This document shows, one piece after another, positions 1-9,300 of a DNA stretch of 51,146 nt. The stretch is from NCBI GenBank assembly GCA_913009875.1, contig CAJVYS010000006.1, positions 1 to 51,146 of the forward strand. Direction: 5' to 3'. The stretch's first letter is position 1; each line of letters begins with the position of its first letter. The DNA comes from an uncultured Gammaproteobacteria bacterium (lineage in GTDB: Bacteria > Pseudomonadota > Gammaproteobacteria > SZUA-152). The notes below the pieces were generated by a model. That model did not search any database, had not been told where the DNA came from, and saw nothing but the letters and a program-made list of their open reading frames with translations. A program made the position numbers and the translations under genes.

Positions 1-45
1 TCTTGACTTATAAGTTCTTCTGTTTTTGTTTTTTTTTTTTTTTTT

Positions 46-111
46 CAAGCAGAAGACGGCATACGAGATATATCAGTGTGACTGGAGTTCAGACGTGTGC
101 TCTTCCGATCT
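46..111 (+). other. Illumina P7/TruSeq index adapter contamination (8-nt index ATATCAGT at 70-77)
   Basis: CAAGCAGAAGACGGCATACGAGAT (46-69) + 8 nt + GTGACTGGAGTTCAGACGTGTGCTCTTCCGATCT (78-111), preceded by a poly-T tract. Confidence 0.98.
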
Positions 112-707
112 TGGTAAATGACCATTATCTTGAAAAAAATGCAGCCAATATCGCCCCATTATTGTACTACCTAAAAACCAGCAAATGGCCTAAAGAAAAT
201 CAGTCTTACAAGCAGATCGTATCCGCCATTCAGTCGGTCGCACCATTTTTTCATGACTTTTACCTTGAGCCCAGCGGTGAGATTGGAGATCAAAACATCA
301 TTCTTCGCTGGACACATACCGAGCATGATGCGCCATTTAGCGCCAATGTCCTTTCCGATGGAACAGCTCGATTCATTTGCCTTGCAACCCTGTTTCTTCA
401 GCCTACTTCCCGCCGACCAGACACCATAATTATTGATGAGCCAGAATTAGGACTACACCCGGCAGCACTCGGCGTGTTGTCAGATATTATTCATACAACC
501 AGCAAGGAAACACAGATCATTTGCTCAACTCAGTCTGTGGCATTTGCCAATCTTTTTGTGCCTGAAGATTTTATTGTTGTGGATACAAAAGATGGAGCAT
601 CCAGTTTTCGGCGACTCAAGAAAGAACCGCTTGAGCAGTGGCTGGAAGAATATGGCATAGGTGATATCTGGGCCAAAAATCTAATCGGAGGCCGTCCAGC
701 ATGGTAA
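112..707 (+). CDS. AAA family ATPase (ABC/OLD-like), C-terminal part only, 5' end lost at the adapter junction
   Basis: Translation contains SDGTARFICLATLFLQP and TIIIDEPELGLHPAAL (signature/Walker B/D-loop style of AAA_21 ATPases); upstream residues of ORF 3..707 are adapter-encoded. Confidence 0.8.
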
Positions 708-1303
708 GACTTGCCGTATCGGTTGAAGGCCTGACGGAAGAGCGCTTTATTCAGATGGTTATAACTCCCCACCTATGCAATCGAGGGATATACGCAACAC
801 CATTACTGTTAGGTGAAAATGGCGGCGATGTTTCTCTACCCAGAATCAAAAGGGACCTAAACCACCTCGCAACCAGTTTTGACAAAGTGACCACACTTTA
901 CGACTTCTATGGATTTAGGGGGAAAGAGGAATCCGACAATAAAATATCATTGGAACAAAAAATCATAAAATGTGTTGCTGCACCATTGCGCAGCCGGATA
1001 ATTCCATACATTCAAATGTATGAGTTTGAAGGAATACTGTTTTCCTCGCCGAAAGCTATTGAAAATAATATATGCCAAAAAGGCCTCAAAGATTGGGCAG
1101 ACAAGATTCTTCAGCAATTTAATGGCAACCCTGAAAAAATCAATGACTCAAAGCAAACCGCCCCATCGAAACGACTTCAGGACAAAACCTATTACATGAA
1201 AACAGTGCATGGCCCCAACATCGCCAGAGAAATAGGCCTAGCTAAACTGCGAGAAAAATGCGCTGGTTTTGATGATTGGCTAAATAATCTGGAGACATTA
1301 TGA
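701..1303 (+). CDS. DUF4276 family protein (Toprim-like partner of AAA ATPase)
   Basis: MVRLAVSVEGLTEERFIQMVITPHL N-terminus typical of DUF4276; overlaps the ATPase stop by 7 nt. Confidence 0.7.
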   Translation: MVRLAVSVEGLTEERFIQMVITPHLCNRGIYATPLLLGENGGDVSLPRIKRDLNHLATSFDKVTTLYDFYGFRGKEESDNKISLEQKIIKCVAAPLRSRIIPYIQMYEFEGILFSSPKAIENNICQKGLKDWADKILQQFNGNPEKINDSKQTAPSKRLQDKTYYMKTVHGPNIAREIGLAKLREKCAGFDDWLNNLETL

Positions 1304-1366
1304 ATAATAATTTTGGCAGGATGTAAAAAAAATTGGAGTTTTCCACTAGGACTCCGCTTCATCAAC

Positions 1367-2338
1367 CTATGGCCGCCATAAGTCCGTGTTGGGATAAAAG
1401 GCCTGCCACGCAAACCAGAACACCATCACCGAAGGAATGGGCTTGCCTTTCCGGTCAGTGATTTGTGGGTAACGTTTATCGGCATCATAACGGATGAGGA
1501 GCTGCTGACTTCCCAGCCTGTCTTCAATGGCACGACCCGCAGGCAAATCACTGATGGGATACGCCTTCGCCTTTCCGTCGATCAATATGCCAACAACCCA
1601 TGCCTTGTTTGATAACTCCTTACGCGTGTGCGGCACCGGAAACATCGTCTCCTCGGAAGCGAAATAGGCGGCGTATGCCTCTCCCTGGTAATTCCGTTTA
1701 TAGCCTGTATCGGTAGAGAGCACCTCTCCGTGAGGATATTTTTCGCGCCAGGCCTTCCAGGTTAAATGTTCACTCGGCAGCCAGACCAGTTTCGTATCAA
1801 TGGCCGGTCCACTAACCGCTTTCATCGCCAACTGAGACCACAGCGATTCACTCTCCCGGTCATACATGAGAACGTCGCTGCGATAAAGAAGACCCGAGAC
1901 ACCAAAGGTCACCACCTTCCCATTGATTTTCCGCGCAAAAACCATGGCGGTCCCACACAGTGGACAATAAGTGACCGCTACGGCATCTCCACCGATCACA
2001 TCATTAACGATTTCATGCCACACCAATATTCGCGCCGGATAAGCACGCGCTATACCTCCACGCACAAGCCCGATAACAAGGTCATCATCATGCAGATAAT
2101 CCACCTTCTTCGCGGCGATAAATTTTGGACGATCTATGGAAGGGATACCATCGCGCGGCGGACCACCGGCGAGAATTTCATCCCTGTCGATGGCCAGCAC
2201 GGACAGGTCAAAACCATTGCTCGCCTGCGCCCAGGCGGAAAACCCCAGGCACATGATCATGACAAAAGGAATGACCAGCCTCAAACGCCGGCTGATTGTG
2301 CGTAAAACAAGATTGCCCGGATCGTTATAAGCTACCAT
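1367..2338 (-). CDS. DUF3179 domain-containing protein
   Basis: 323 aa; VTYCPLCGTAMVF and VSGLLYRSDVLMYDRESESLWSQ motifs typical of DUF3179. Confidence 0.85.
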   Translation of the reverse strand: MVAYNDPGNLVLRTISRRLRLVIPFVMIMCLGFSAWAQASNGFDLSVLAIDRDEILAGGPPRDGIPSIDRPKFIAAKKVDYLHDDDLVIGLVRGGIARAYPARILVWHEIVNDVIGGDAVAVTYCPLCGTAMVFARKINGKVVTFGVSGLLYRSDVLMYDRESESLWSQLAMKAVSGPAIDTKLVWLPSEHLTWKAWREKYPHGEVLSTDTGYKRNYQGEAYAAYFASEETMFPVPHTRKELSNKAWVVGILIDGKAKAYPISDLPAGRAIEDRLGSQQLLIRYDADKRYPQITDRKGKPIPSVMVFWFAWQAFYPNTDLWRP

Positions 2339-2349
2339 TGAGTTGCCCT

Positions 2350-3186
2350 CTACAGAGATTCATGGCTTTTTCGCAACAATGATTTTAACTCATTGATATC
2401 CTGCTTCAAATCTCGAATTTCTTCGCTCAGTTGCTGGTGCTCGCTGTGCACGACCTCTTCGATGGCCTCTTTATCCTGCTCCATCTTGCCCGCCTGCACG
2501 CTCTGCATGGCATCAACGATGATCGCGATAAACAAATTCAACATGGTAAAGGTGGCGATCAGAATAAAGGGAATAAAGAATGCCCAGGCATAGGCATGGG
2601 TTTCCATCACCGGCCTGACGATGCCCATCGACCAGCTTTCCAGGGTCATCACCTGGAACAGGGTATACATGGAATCACCCAGCGAACCGAACCACTGGGG
2701 ATGGTCGGCGCCGAACAACTCCGTCGCCATCACTGAAAACACATAGAAGATGATCGACATCAAACCCGCCACCGAGACAATCCCGGGGATCGCGCCCAAC
2801 AGCGCCTCGGTCACCACGCGCAACTGCGGGATCAGCGAAATAAGGCGCAACACCCGCAGGATGCGCAGCACACGCAGTACCTCAAGCGGCCCGCTGGTGG
2901 GAATCAAGGCAATTGCCACAATCAGGAAATCAAAGACATTCCATGCACTGCGAAAGAATTGCCCTCTGAAAGCGAACAGCTTCACCCCGATCTCGATGAC
3001 GAACACCACCAGCACCGCGGCATCGACCAGGCCCAACCAGTAACCATATTGCCGATCAAGCGCATCAGAGGTCGCCAAGCCCAGACTGATAGCATTCAGC
3101 ACGATCAAGCCAATGATCAGATACTGGATCGGCTTGGACTCAACCCACTCGCCTGCGCGGGTGCGTAAGGATGTTTCAGATTTCAT
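2350..3186 (-). CDS. Bacterial voltage-gated sodium channel / ion transport protein (BacNav, NavMs-like)
   Basis: S4-like LRVLRILRVLRLISLIPQLR, selectivity filter TLESWSMG, S6 FTMLNLFIAIIVDAM, C-terminal coiled coil. Confidence 0.9.
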   Translation of the reverse strand: MKSETSLRTRAGEWVESKPIQYLIIGLIVLNAISLGLATSDALDRQYGYWLGLVDAAVLVVFVIEIGVKLFAFRGQFFRSAWNVFDFLIVAIALIPTSGPLEVLRVLRILRVLRLISLIPQLRVVTEALLGAIPGIVSVAGLMSIIFYVFSVMATELFGADHPQWFGSLGDSMYTLFQVMTLESWSMGIVRPVMETHAYAWAFFIPFILIATFTMLNLFIAIIVDAMQSVQAGKMEQDKEAIEEVVHSEHQQLSEEIRDLKQDINELKSLLRKSHESL

Positions 3187-3406
3187 AATATCCTCATATT
3201 ACAATTTTATTACGGCAATTCTGTTGGTATACGCCGGCGCACACCCCATCCGCCCCGGTGGTTGACGGCAAGGCAGTGAGAAATTCATAACACTGAGAAA
3301 AGATGGGATGTGGTCATCACCCATCATCGACAAAAGCGCACTCTCACGGATATAGCTCGGCACGGAGGCAAAACGAAACGCTTTGACCCCGCCAATGCCA
3401 CAAGAT

Positions 3407-3829
3407 TCAATCAGAAAGCGACACAGCCTCCGGCCGGCCTTTCTTGTCCACCGCCACATAGGTCAATGTGGCTTCGGTAACCCTTACCACTTCAATGCCT
3501 TCGCGATAACGTTCGGCATAAACTTCGACGGAAACGGTGATGGAGGTACGGCCAGTTTTCTCGACATGCGCATAACAACTCAATAAATCACCGACATAAA
3601 CCGGTTTTTTGAAATGCAGTGCATTCACCGCCACGGTCACTACCCGCTTGCCGACGTGGCGTATCGCCGCGATGGAGCCGGCGATATCCACTTGCGACAT
3701 GATCCAGCCGCCGAAGATGTCGCCACCAGCATTGGTGTCGGTAGGCATGGCGGGGACTCGCGTGGTGGGCTCGCCGTCGGGTAGTTTGCAGGGTGCTGAC
3801 ATTTCAGTGTCCTGAGTAGAGTTGTTCAA
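3407..3829 (-). CDS. Acyl-CoA thioesterase (YciA-like hotdog fold)
   Basis: TNAGGDIFGGWIMSQVDIAGSIAA and NALHFKKPVYVGDLL motifs. Confidence 0.85.
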   Translation of the reverse strand: MNNSTQDTEMSAPCKLPDGEPTTRVPAMPTDTNAGGDIFGGWIMSQVDIAGSIAAIRHVGKRVVTVAVNALHFKKPVYVGDLLSCYAHVEKTGRTSITVSVEVYAERYREGIEVVRVTEATLTYVAVDKKGRPEAVSLSD

Positions 3830-5600
3830 TGCGCTCTGTGGTGCTGGCGAGAATGGCCGCGCGTCGCAGCTTCAGGGTTGGCGTCATGGTCTCATTTTCT
3901 ATCGACCACGGCTCAATCTGCAGAGAGACATCGCGAATCACGGCATAACCAGGGAAGTCGTGCAACCGCTGCACGATGTGTTCGCAGACCATTTCCCTGG
4001 CGGCCTTGCTTTGCAGTGATTCAGGGTCGGCAGGATTCAGGCCCAGTCTTTCCGCCTCGGCCTGCCAGCAGGGTTCATTCAGCACCACCAGTGCGGTCAG
4101 GTAGGGACGCCCCTCACCCACCACCAGCACCTGTTCGATGAGCGGATCCAGTGCGATGGCCATTTCCATGTCTGCCGGGGGCACCTTTTCCCCGTTAGAG
4201 AGGACAATGATTTCCTTGAGACGACCAGTGATATAAATGTGGTTGTTTTCGATGCGCGCCTTATCGCCGGTATGTAACCAGCCATCATCGTCGATCATAT
4301 CGTGCGTGGCCTCCGGGTTGTGCCAGTAGCCCAGCATCACCGCCTCACCGCGCACCAGCAGTTCATCGTTTTCACCAATGCGGACTTCGACACCCTCGAA
4401 GGGAGTACCAACGCTGGCCGGATCGTTGTCATTAACGGGATTCCCAGACACCATCGGACTGGTTTCGGTCAACCCGTAACCCTGCACGAGATTGAGCCCC
4501 AGGCCGAGAAAGGTCTTCGCTACCTTGGGTGACAGCGGTGCGCCACCACAAATCGCCAAGCGTAAGCGACCGCCAAGTTTAGCCATTACCTTGTTCGCCA
4601 CCAACCGCTTCAACAGCGGCCAGGCCAAGCCGCCACTGCCACCCTGAAATCGCCGCCAGCCCGCCTCCACGGTCGCATGAAACAGTTTTTGTGCAAAGGG
4701 CGGCTTTTCTTCCAGCCCGGTAAGGATCTTGTTGTAGACCCGCTCGTAGATACGCGGCACGGAAATCAGGATGGTCGGCCTTTGGCTCAGCAGGTCTTCG
4801 GCCAGTTCCTGCACCGAGCGGGCATAGGCCACCGTTGCGCCGCACATGACCGGGATGTAATAGCCCAGCGTCCGTTCCAGCATATGCGACAGCGGCAGGA
4901 AAGACAGCATCAGGTCTTCGCGATAAATGGGGAAATTGGGCAATGCGGAATAGGCATTGGAAAGAATATTGTGATGACTGAGCATCACGCCCTTGGGCCG
5001 CCCGGTGGTGCCGGAGGTATAGACAATGGTAGCAAGATCTCCTGGCAGGGGATCGACCAACTGTAAATTGCCACTGCCGGAATTTTCCTCTTCCTGCTCC
5101 CATTCCTGCAAACATATCTTGCGCGGATAAATTATGTTCTCTTCACACGCCTGCACCGTAACCAGGCGGATCAGACCCTGCAGTTGCGGCGCAATGGGCT
5201 CAAACATATCCAGCGCCTCCTGCCCTTCAACAAGCAGTATTTTTACGCCGGCATCCTGCAGCACATAGGCGACATTTTCTGCACGGTCATTGGTATACAG
5301 CGGCACCACCACCAGACCGAGGCTGAGCGCCGCCTGCTCAAACATCACCCACTGTGGACTGTTACGCAGCATGATGGCGACGCGGTCACCAGCGGTTAAT
5401 TCTTCACTTTGTAACGCTGCCTGTATTTTTTTGACATGGGCATAGACCTGCTCCCAGCTCAACGACATCCACTGCTGTGCCGCTTGATCGAAATAGCGAT
5501 AGGCAATGGCTGTGGGTGTGCGTGAGACACGCTCACGAAACAGGCCGTGCAGACTGCCAGCCGTATCGGGTGAAATTACATCCAGAGTTCCCTGTTGCAT
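3804..5600 (-). CDS. Long-chain acyl-CoA synthetase (AMP-dependent)
   Basis: YTSGTTGRPKGVMLSH, QGYGLTETSP and GWLHTGDKA motifs; start set at MQQGTLDV. Confidence 0.9.
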   Translation of the reverse strand: MQQGTLDVISPDTAGSLHGLFRERVSRTPTAIAYRYFDQAAQQWMSLSWEQVYAHVKKIQAALQSEELTAGDRVAIMLRNSPQWVMFEQAALSLGLVVVPLYTNDRAENVAYVLQDAGVKILLVEGQEALDMFEPIAPQLQGLIRLVTVQACEENIIYPRKICLQEWEQEEENSGSGNLQLVDPLPGDLATIVYTSGTTGRPKGVMLSHHNILSNAYSALPNFPIYREDLMLSFLPLSHMLERTLGYYIPVMCGATVAYARSVQELAEDLLSQRPTILISVPRIYERVYNKILTGLEEKPPFAQKLFHATVEAGWRRFQGGSGGLAWPLLKRLVANKVMAKLGGRLRLAICGGAPLSPKVAKTFLGLGLNLVQGYGLTETSPMVSGNPVNDNDPASVGTPFEGVEVRIGENDELLVRGEAVMLGYWHNPEATHDMIDDDGWLHTGDKARIENNHIYITGRLKEIIVLSNGEKVPPADMEMAIALDPLIEQVLVVGEGRPYLTALVVLNEPCWQAEAERLGLNPADPESLQSKAAREMVCEHIVQRLHDFPGYAVIRDVSLQIEPWSIENETMTPTLKLRRAAILASTTERIEQLYSGH

Positions 5601-5677
5601 GATAGGCACCATTTATAGTTATAATAACGACAACCAAGCCGGCTGCATTGTAAGAGCGGCTATAGACACAAAGTCAT

Positions 5678-7717
5678 TCAGTTCACCTCTTCCGACAGCA
5701 ACCAACTTTCATCCACTTGAAAGCGGTCGCCATACGTCTTGTGCAAATCAGTCATTTTCGCTGCCAACTTATCACGCCCAGCCTGTTCAATATATCTCAT
5801 AGGCCCGCCGCGGAAAGGTGCGAAACCGGTGCCGAAGATAATCCCCGCGTCGAGCAAATCCGCATCAGTGACCACCCCTTCGCGTAGGCATGCGAGGACT
5901 TCATTCAGCAGACGGGCAATCAGGCGATCCTGCGTATCGGGCGGACAATATTCACCACGTCCGGCCTTCGCACCCAGGGGCTTGCCCTGTTTGTCGTAAC
6001 GATAAAACCCATGCCCGCTCTTTTTGCCCAGGCGGCCCGCTTTCACCAGTTCACGCAGGCGACTCGGCACCTCCACACCCAGTTCTTTCGACAGGATCTC
6101 CGCCACCGACAGGCAGATATCCAGCCCCACCGTGTCCGCCAGCAGGATCGGCCCCATGGGCATGCCAAACTTCAGCGCCTCGGCGTCGATCACCTTGGGT
6201 GCCAACCCCTCGGCCTCCAGTGTTACCGCCTCCAGCAGGTAGGGCATCAACACGCGATTGACAAGGAAGCCGGGGCTGGACTTGACCGGCAGCGGCAGGC
6301 GGTCGATGTGACGAGTGAAGGCCGCGGCCTTTTTCGCTGCATCGGGATGCGTGTCCGGCGTAGTGACGATTTCCACCAATTGCATCTGCGCCACCGGGTT
6401 GAAGAAATGTAGACCCACCAGCCGATCAGGATCGCTTAACGCCTCGCCCAGTATCTGTAGCGGAATGCTGGAGGTGTTGGTGGCCAGCAGCGCGCCGTCC
6501 TTCATGCGGGGCTCTATTTCCCGATAGAGATTCTGCTTCGCCTCGATGTCCTCGAAAATGGCCTCGATCACCACGTCGGCCTGCGCCAGCCCCTGACCTT
6601 GTTTATCCGGCATCAACCGATCCAGCGCCTGCTGGATCAGACGCGGCTTTTTGAGTTTCTTTTTATACAGTCTGGCGGCACGTTTCATGACCTGTGCCAG
6701 ATGCCCATCGTTGCGATCCTGCACCGTGACCTGCAGGCCGTGCAGGGCACACCAGGCGGCGATGTCCCCCCCCATTACGCCGCCGCCGATGACGTGAATG
6801 CGTCGCGGCGTGAAGACCTTTTTGTCACCCTGCGACTTGAGCCGTTCCTGCAGAAAGAACACCCGCACCAGGTTGCGCGCCGTGTCGCCAATCACCAAAC
6901 GGGCGATGGACAACTCCTCGGCACGCAGCACGGCGGGTTTATCGGTGCCGTGCTTGCGCCACAGGTCGATCAGCGCATAGGGGGCGGGATAGTGTTCCGG
7001 ACGCGCCTTGGCGGCGACCTTCTTGCGCAACACCCGCGCCAGTAGCGGTCGCACCAGGACGTGGTTGCCCAATGCCGGCAGACCACTGGCCCGTTTCTTT
7101 TCCGGCCGGGTACGGATCAGTTCACGCGCGGCGCGTTGCAGGTGGCGCTGCGGCACGGCGTGATCCACCAAGCCGATCTTCTTCGCCGCACGGGCGCTGA
7201 GACTGCGGCCGGTGAGCATCATGTCCATGGCAGCAGTGGCGCCCACCAGCCGCGGCAAGCGCGCTACACCACCGAAACCGGGATGGATACCAAGGCGTAC
7301 TTCGGGCAGGCCCATGCGCGTCCTGTCGGCATCGTCGGCGACGCGGTAGTCGCAGCCCAGCGCCAGCTCCAGCCCACCGCCGAGACAGAAACCGTTAATC
7401 AGCACCACCGTCGGACAGCGTAGGCCTTCGAGACGATTGACCACCGCCTGCCCACGGCGGATCAGTTCACGTGCCTGCTCCGGGGTTTCGATGTGGGTGA
7501 ATTCCCGGATATCCGCGCCGACGATAAAATTCGACTTGGCCGACTGGATCACCAGCCCCGTCGGCCGCTGGGCCTCCAGCTCGCCGAGGATGTCATCCAG
7601 CTCCTCCAAAAGCTCCCGGCCGAGGGTGTTCGCACTCGCTCCAGCTTGATCGATGGTCAACCAGACGATGCCCTCAGCATCCGTTTCCCGTTGCCAGTTG
7701 TTGCTATTATTTGTCAT
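5678..7717 (-). CDS. fadJ: Fatty acid oxidation complex alpha subunit (enoyl-CoA hydratase / 3-hydroxyacyl-CoA dehydrogenase), FadJ-like
   Basis: GFCLGGGLELALGCDYR crotonase motif; HVIGGGVMGGDIAAWCALHG NAD-binding motif; start moved to MTNNSNNWQ. Confidence 0.85.
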   Translation of the reverse strand: MTNNSNNWQRETDAEGIVWLTIDQAGASANTLGRELLEELDDILGELEAQRPTGLVIQSAKSNFIVGADIREFTHIETPEQARELIRRGQAVVNRLEGLRCPTVVLINGFCLGGGLELALGCDYRVADDADRTRMGLPEVRLGIHPGFGGVARLPRLVGATAAMDMMLTGRSLSARAAKKIGLVDHAVPQRHLQRAARELIRTRPEKKRASGLPALGNHVLVRPLLARVLRKKVAAKARPEHYPAPYALIDLWRKHGTDKPAVLRAEELSIARLVIGDTARNLVRVFFLQERLKSQGDKKVFTPRRIHVIGGGVMGGDIAAWCALHGLQVTVQDRNDGHLAQVMKRAARLYKKKLKKPRLIQQALDRLMPDKQGQGLAQADVVIEAIFEDIEAKQNLYREIEPRMKDGALLATNTSSIPLQILGEALSDPDRLVGLHFFNPVAQMQLVEIVTTPDTHPDAAKKAAAFTRHIDRLPLPVKSSPGFLVNRVLMPYLLEAVTLEAEGLAPKVIDAEALKFGMPMGPILLADTVGLDICLSVAEILSKELGVEVPSRLRELVKAGRLGKKSGHGFYRYDKQGKPLGAKAGRGEYCPPDTQDRLIARLLNEVLACLREGVVTDADLLDAGIIFGTGFAPFRGGPMRYIEQAGRDKLAAKMTDLHKTYGDRFQVDESWLLSEEVN

Positions 7718-7721
7718 CGTC

Positions 7722-9050
7722 TTACTCCCGTTCCAATAGCATGGCACCGCCCTGGCCACCGCCGATACACAGGCTGGCCATGCCGCGCCGCGCACCCGTG
7801 CGTTCCAGCACCCGCAAGAGGTGCAGCACGATGCGCGCCCCGCTGGCACCCACCGGATGCCCCAGGCTCACGCCACCGCCATCCACATTGAGACGCTCCT
7901 GATCCAGTTCACCCACCGCTGCGGCCGTGTGCAGCTCATTGCGGCAGTAGTGGTAATCCTTCCACGCCTCGATGTTGGCCAGCACCTGCCCGGCGAAGGC
8001 CTCATTGATCTCCCAGGCGTCGATGTCATCAAGTTTTAACTTGTGCTGCTTGAGCAGGGGCGTCATGGCATGCACCGGGCCAAGGCCCATCTGCGCTGGA
8101 TCCAGCCCCGCCCACCGGCTGTCGACGATGCGCCCCAGAACCGGCAGATGCCACTTTTTCACCGCCTGTTCGGAGGCCAGCAGCAGCATTGCCGCGCCGT
8201 CGGTGATCTGCGCGCTGTTACCGGCGGTGACGTTGCCGAAGTGGCGGTCAAAGACCGGCTTTAGTTTATTGAGACTGGCCATGCTGGTGTCGCGGCGCAG
8301 ACCATCATCGGCATCGAAATAGTGTCCAGTGGTGTCATAAAGGGTTTCGATTTCGCCTAAATATCCGGCATCCTGCGCCGCCGCGAGACGCTGGTGAGAG
8401 CGCATGGCATAGGCGTCCATCTGCTCACGCTCAATGCCGAAGCGATGGGCGATGATCTCCGCCGTTTGCCCCATGGACAGACCCACCACCGGGTCGGTGA
8501 GACCGCGCAGCAGGGCAATGACCGGTTTCAGGTAGGCCGGGCGCAGGCTGCGCAGGGCCTTGGCCCGGGCACCCAGGCCCTTCGCCTTGTACCACTCCGC
8601 CAGCCAGACCACCATCGGCTCCGCCAGCAGCACCGGGGCATGGCTCATGGCCTCCACGCCGCCCGCCAGCACCAGGTTGGCGCGGCCGTGGGCGATGCTC
8701 TGCGCGGCACTATCCAGCGCCTGCATGCCGGAGGCGCAGTTGCGCTGCACGGTCCAGGCCGGCGTTTCCTCGCTGACGCCGAGACGCAGCGCAGCGATAC
8801 GGGCAATATTGGCCTCGTCCGGCCCGGGCATCACGCAGCCGAGGATGACCTCATCGATATGGCCCGGTTCGAAAGACTGCCGCGCCAGCAGACTACGCCC
8901 TGCACTCACTGCCAGATTGGCGGCACTGAACGGGCCGGGTTTGCCACGCGCCTTGAGAAAGGGCGTGCGTGCGCCATCCACTATATACACCGTATGTACC
9001 ACCCGGCGCGACTGGGAGGGGTGTTTGCTTTTTTTCTCATCGTCCGTCAT
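7722..9050 (-). CDS. fadI: Acetyl-CoA C-acyltransferase (thiolase), FadI-like
   Basis: VQRNCASGMQALDSAAQSI, NGGGVSLGHPVGASGAR-type and CIGGGQGGA thiolase motifs. Confidence 0.85.
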   Translation of the reverse strand: MTDDEKKSKHPSQSRRVVHTVYIVDGARTPFLKARGKPGPFSAANLAVSAGRSLLARQSFEPGHIDEVILGCVMPGPDEANIARIAALRLGVSEETPAWTVQRNCASGMQALDSAAQSIAHGRANLVLAGGVEAMSHAPVLLAEPMVVWLAEWYKAKGLGARAKALRSLRPAYLKPVIALLRGLTDPVVGLSMGQTAEIIAHRFGIEREQMDAYAMRSHQRLAAAQDAGYLGEIETLYDTTGHYFDADDGLRRDTSMASLNKLKPVFDRHFGNVTAGNSAQITDGAAMLLLASEQAVKKWHLPVLGRIVDSRWAGLDPAQMGLGPVHAMTPLLKQHKLKLDDIDAWEINEAFAGQVLANIEAWKDYHYCRNELHTAAAVGELDQERLNVDGGGVSLGHPVGASGARIVLHLLRVLERTGARRGMASLCIGGGQGGAMLLERE

Positions 9051-9118
9051 GCCTGCTTCCTCTCACTGCATACAAAGAGTTTATTAATTATTTCTAACCC
9101 GTTGCGAAACATCAGCCG

Positions 9119-9300
9119 GTAGGAGCGGGCCATGCCCGCGATGGATTTGCTAAATACCGCAGAGGGTGTTGTTTTAACCTTGTGGGAGCGGCTTCAGCCG
9201 CGAAGAAATCTGGATTTGTCCTTCGCGGCTGAAGCCGCTCCCACAGACTAGCTCTCTCCTATAATAGCAATTAGCAATCGCGGGCATGGCCCGCTCCTAC
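9119..9300. repeat. Nested REP-like palindromes: outer GTAG-type arms (9119-9141 / 9278-9300) around inner GTGG-type pair (9181-9205 / 9221-9245)
   Basis: gtaggagcgggccatgcccgcga vs tcgcgggcatggcccgctcctac (23/23 complementary) enclosing tgtgggagcggcttcagccgcgaag...cttcgcggctgaagccgctcccaca (25/25). Confidence 0.95.
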
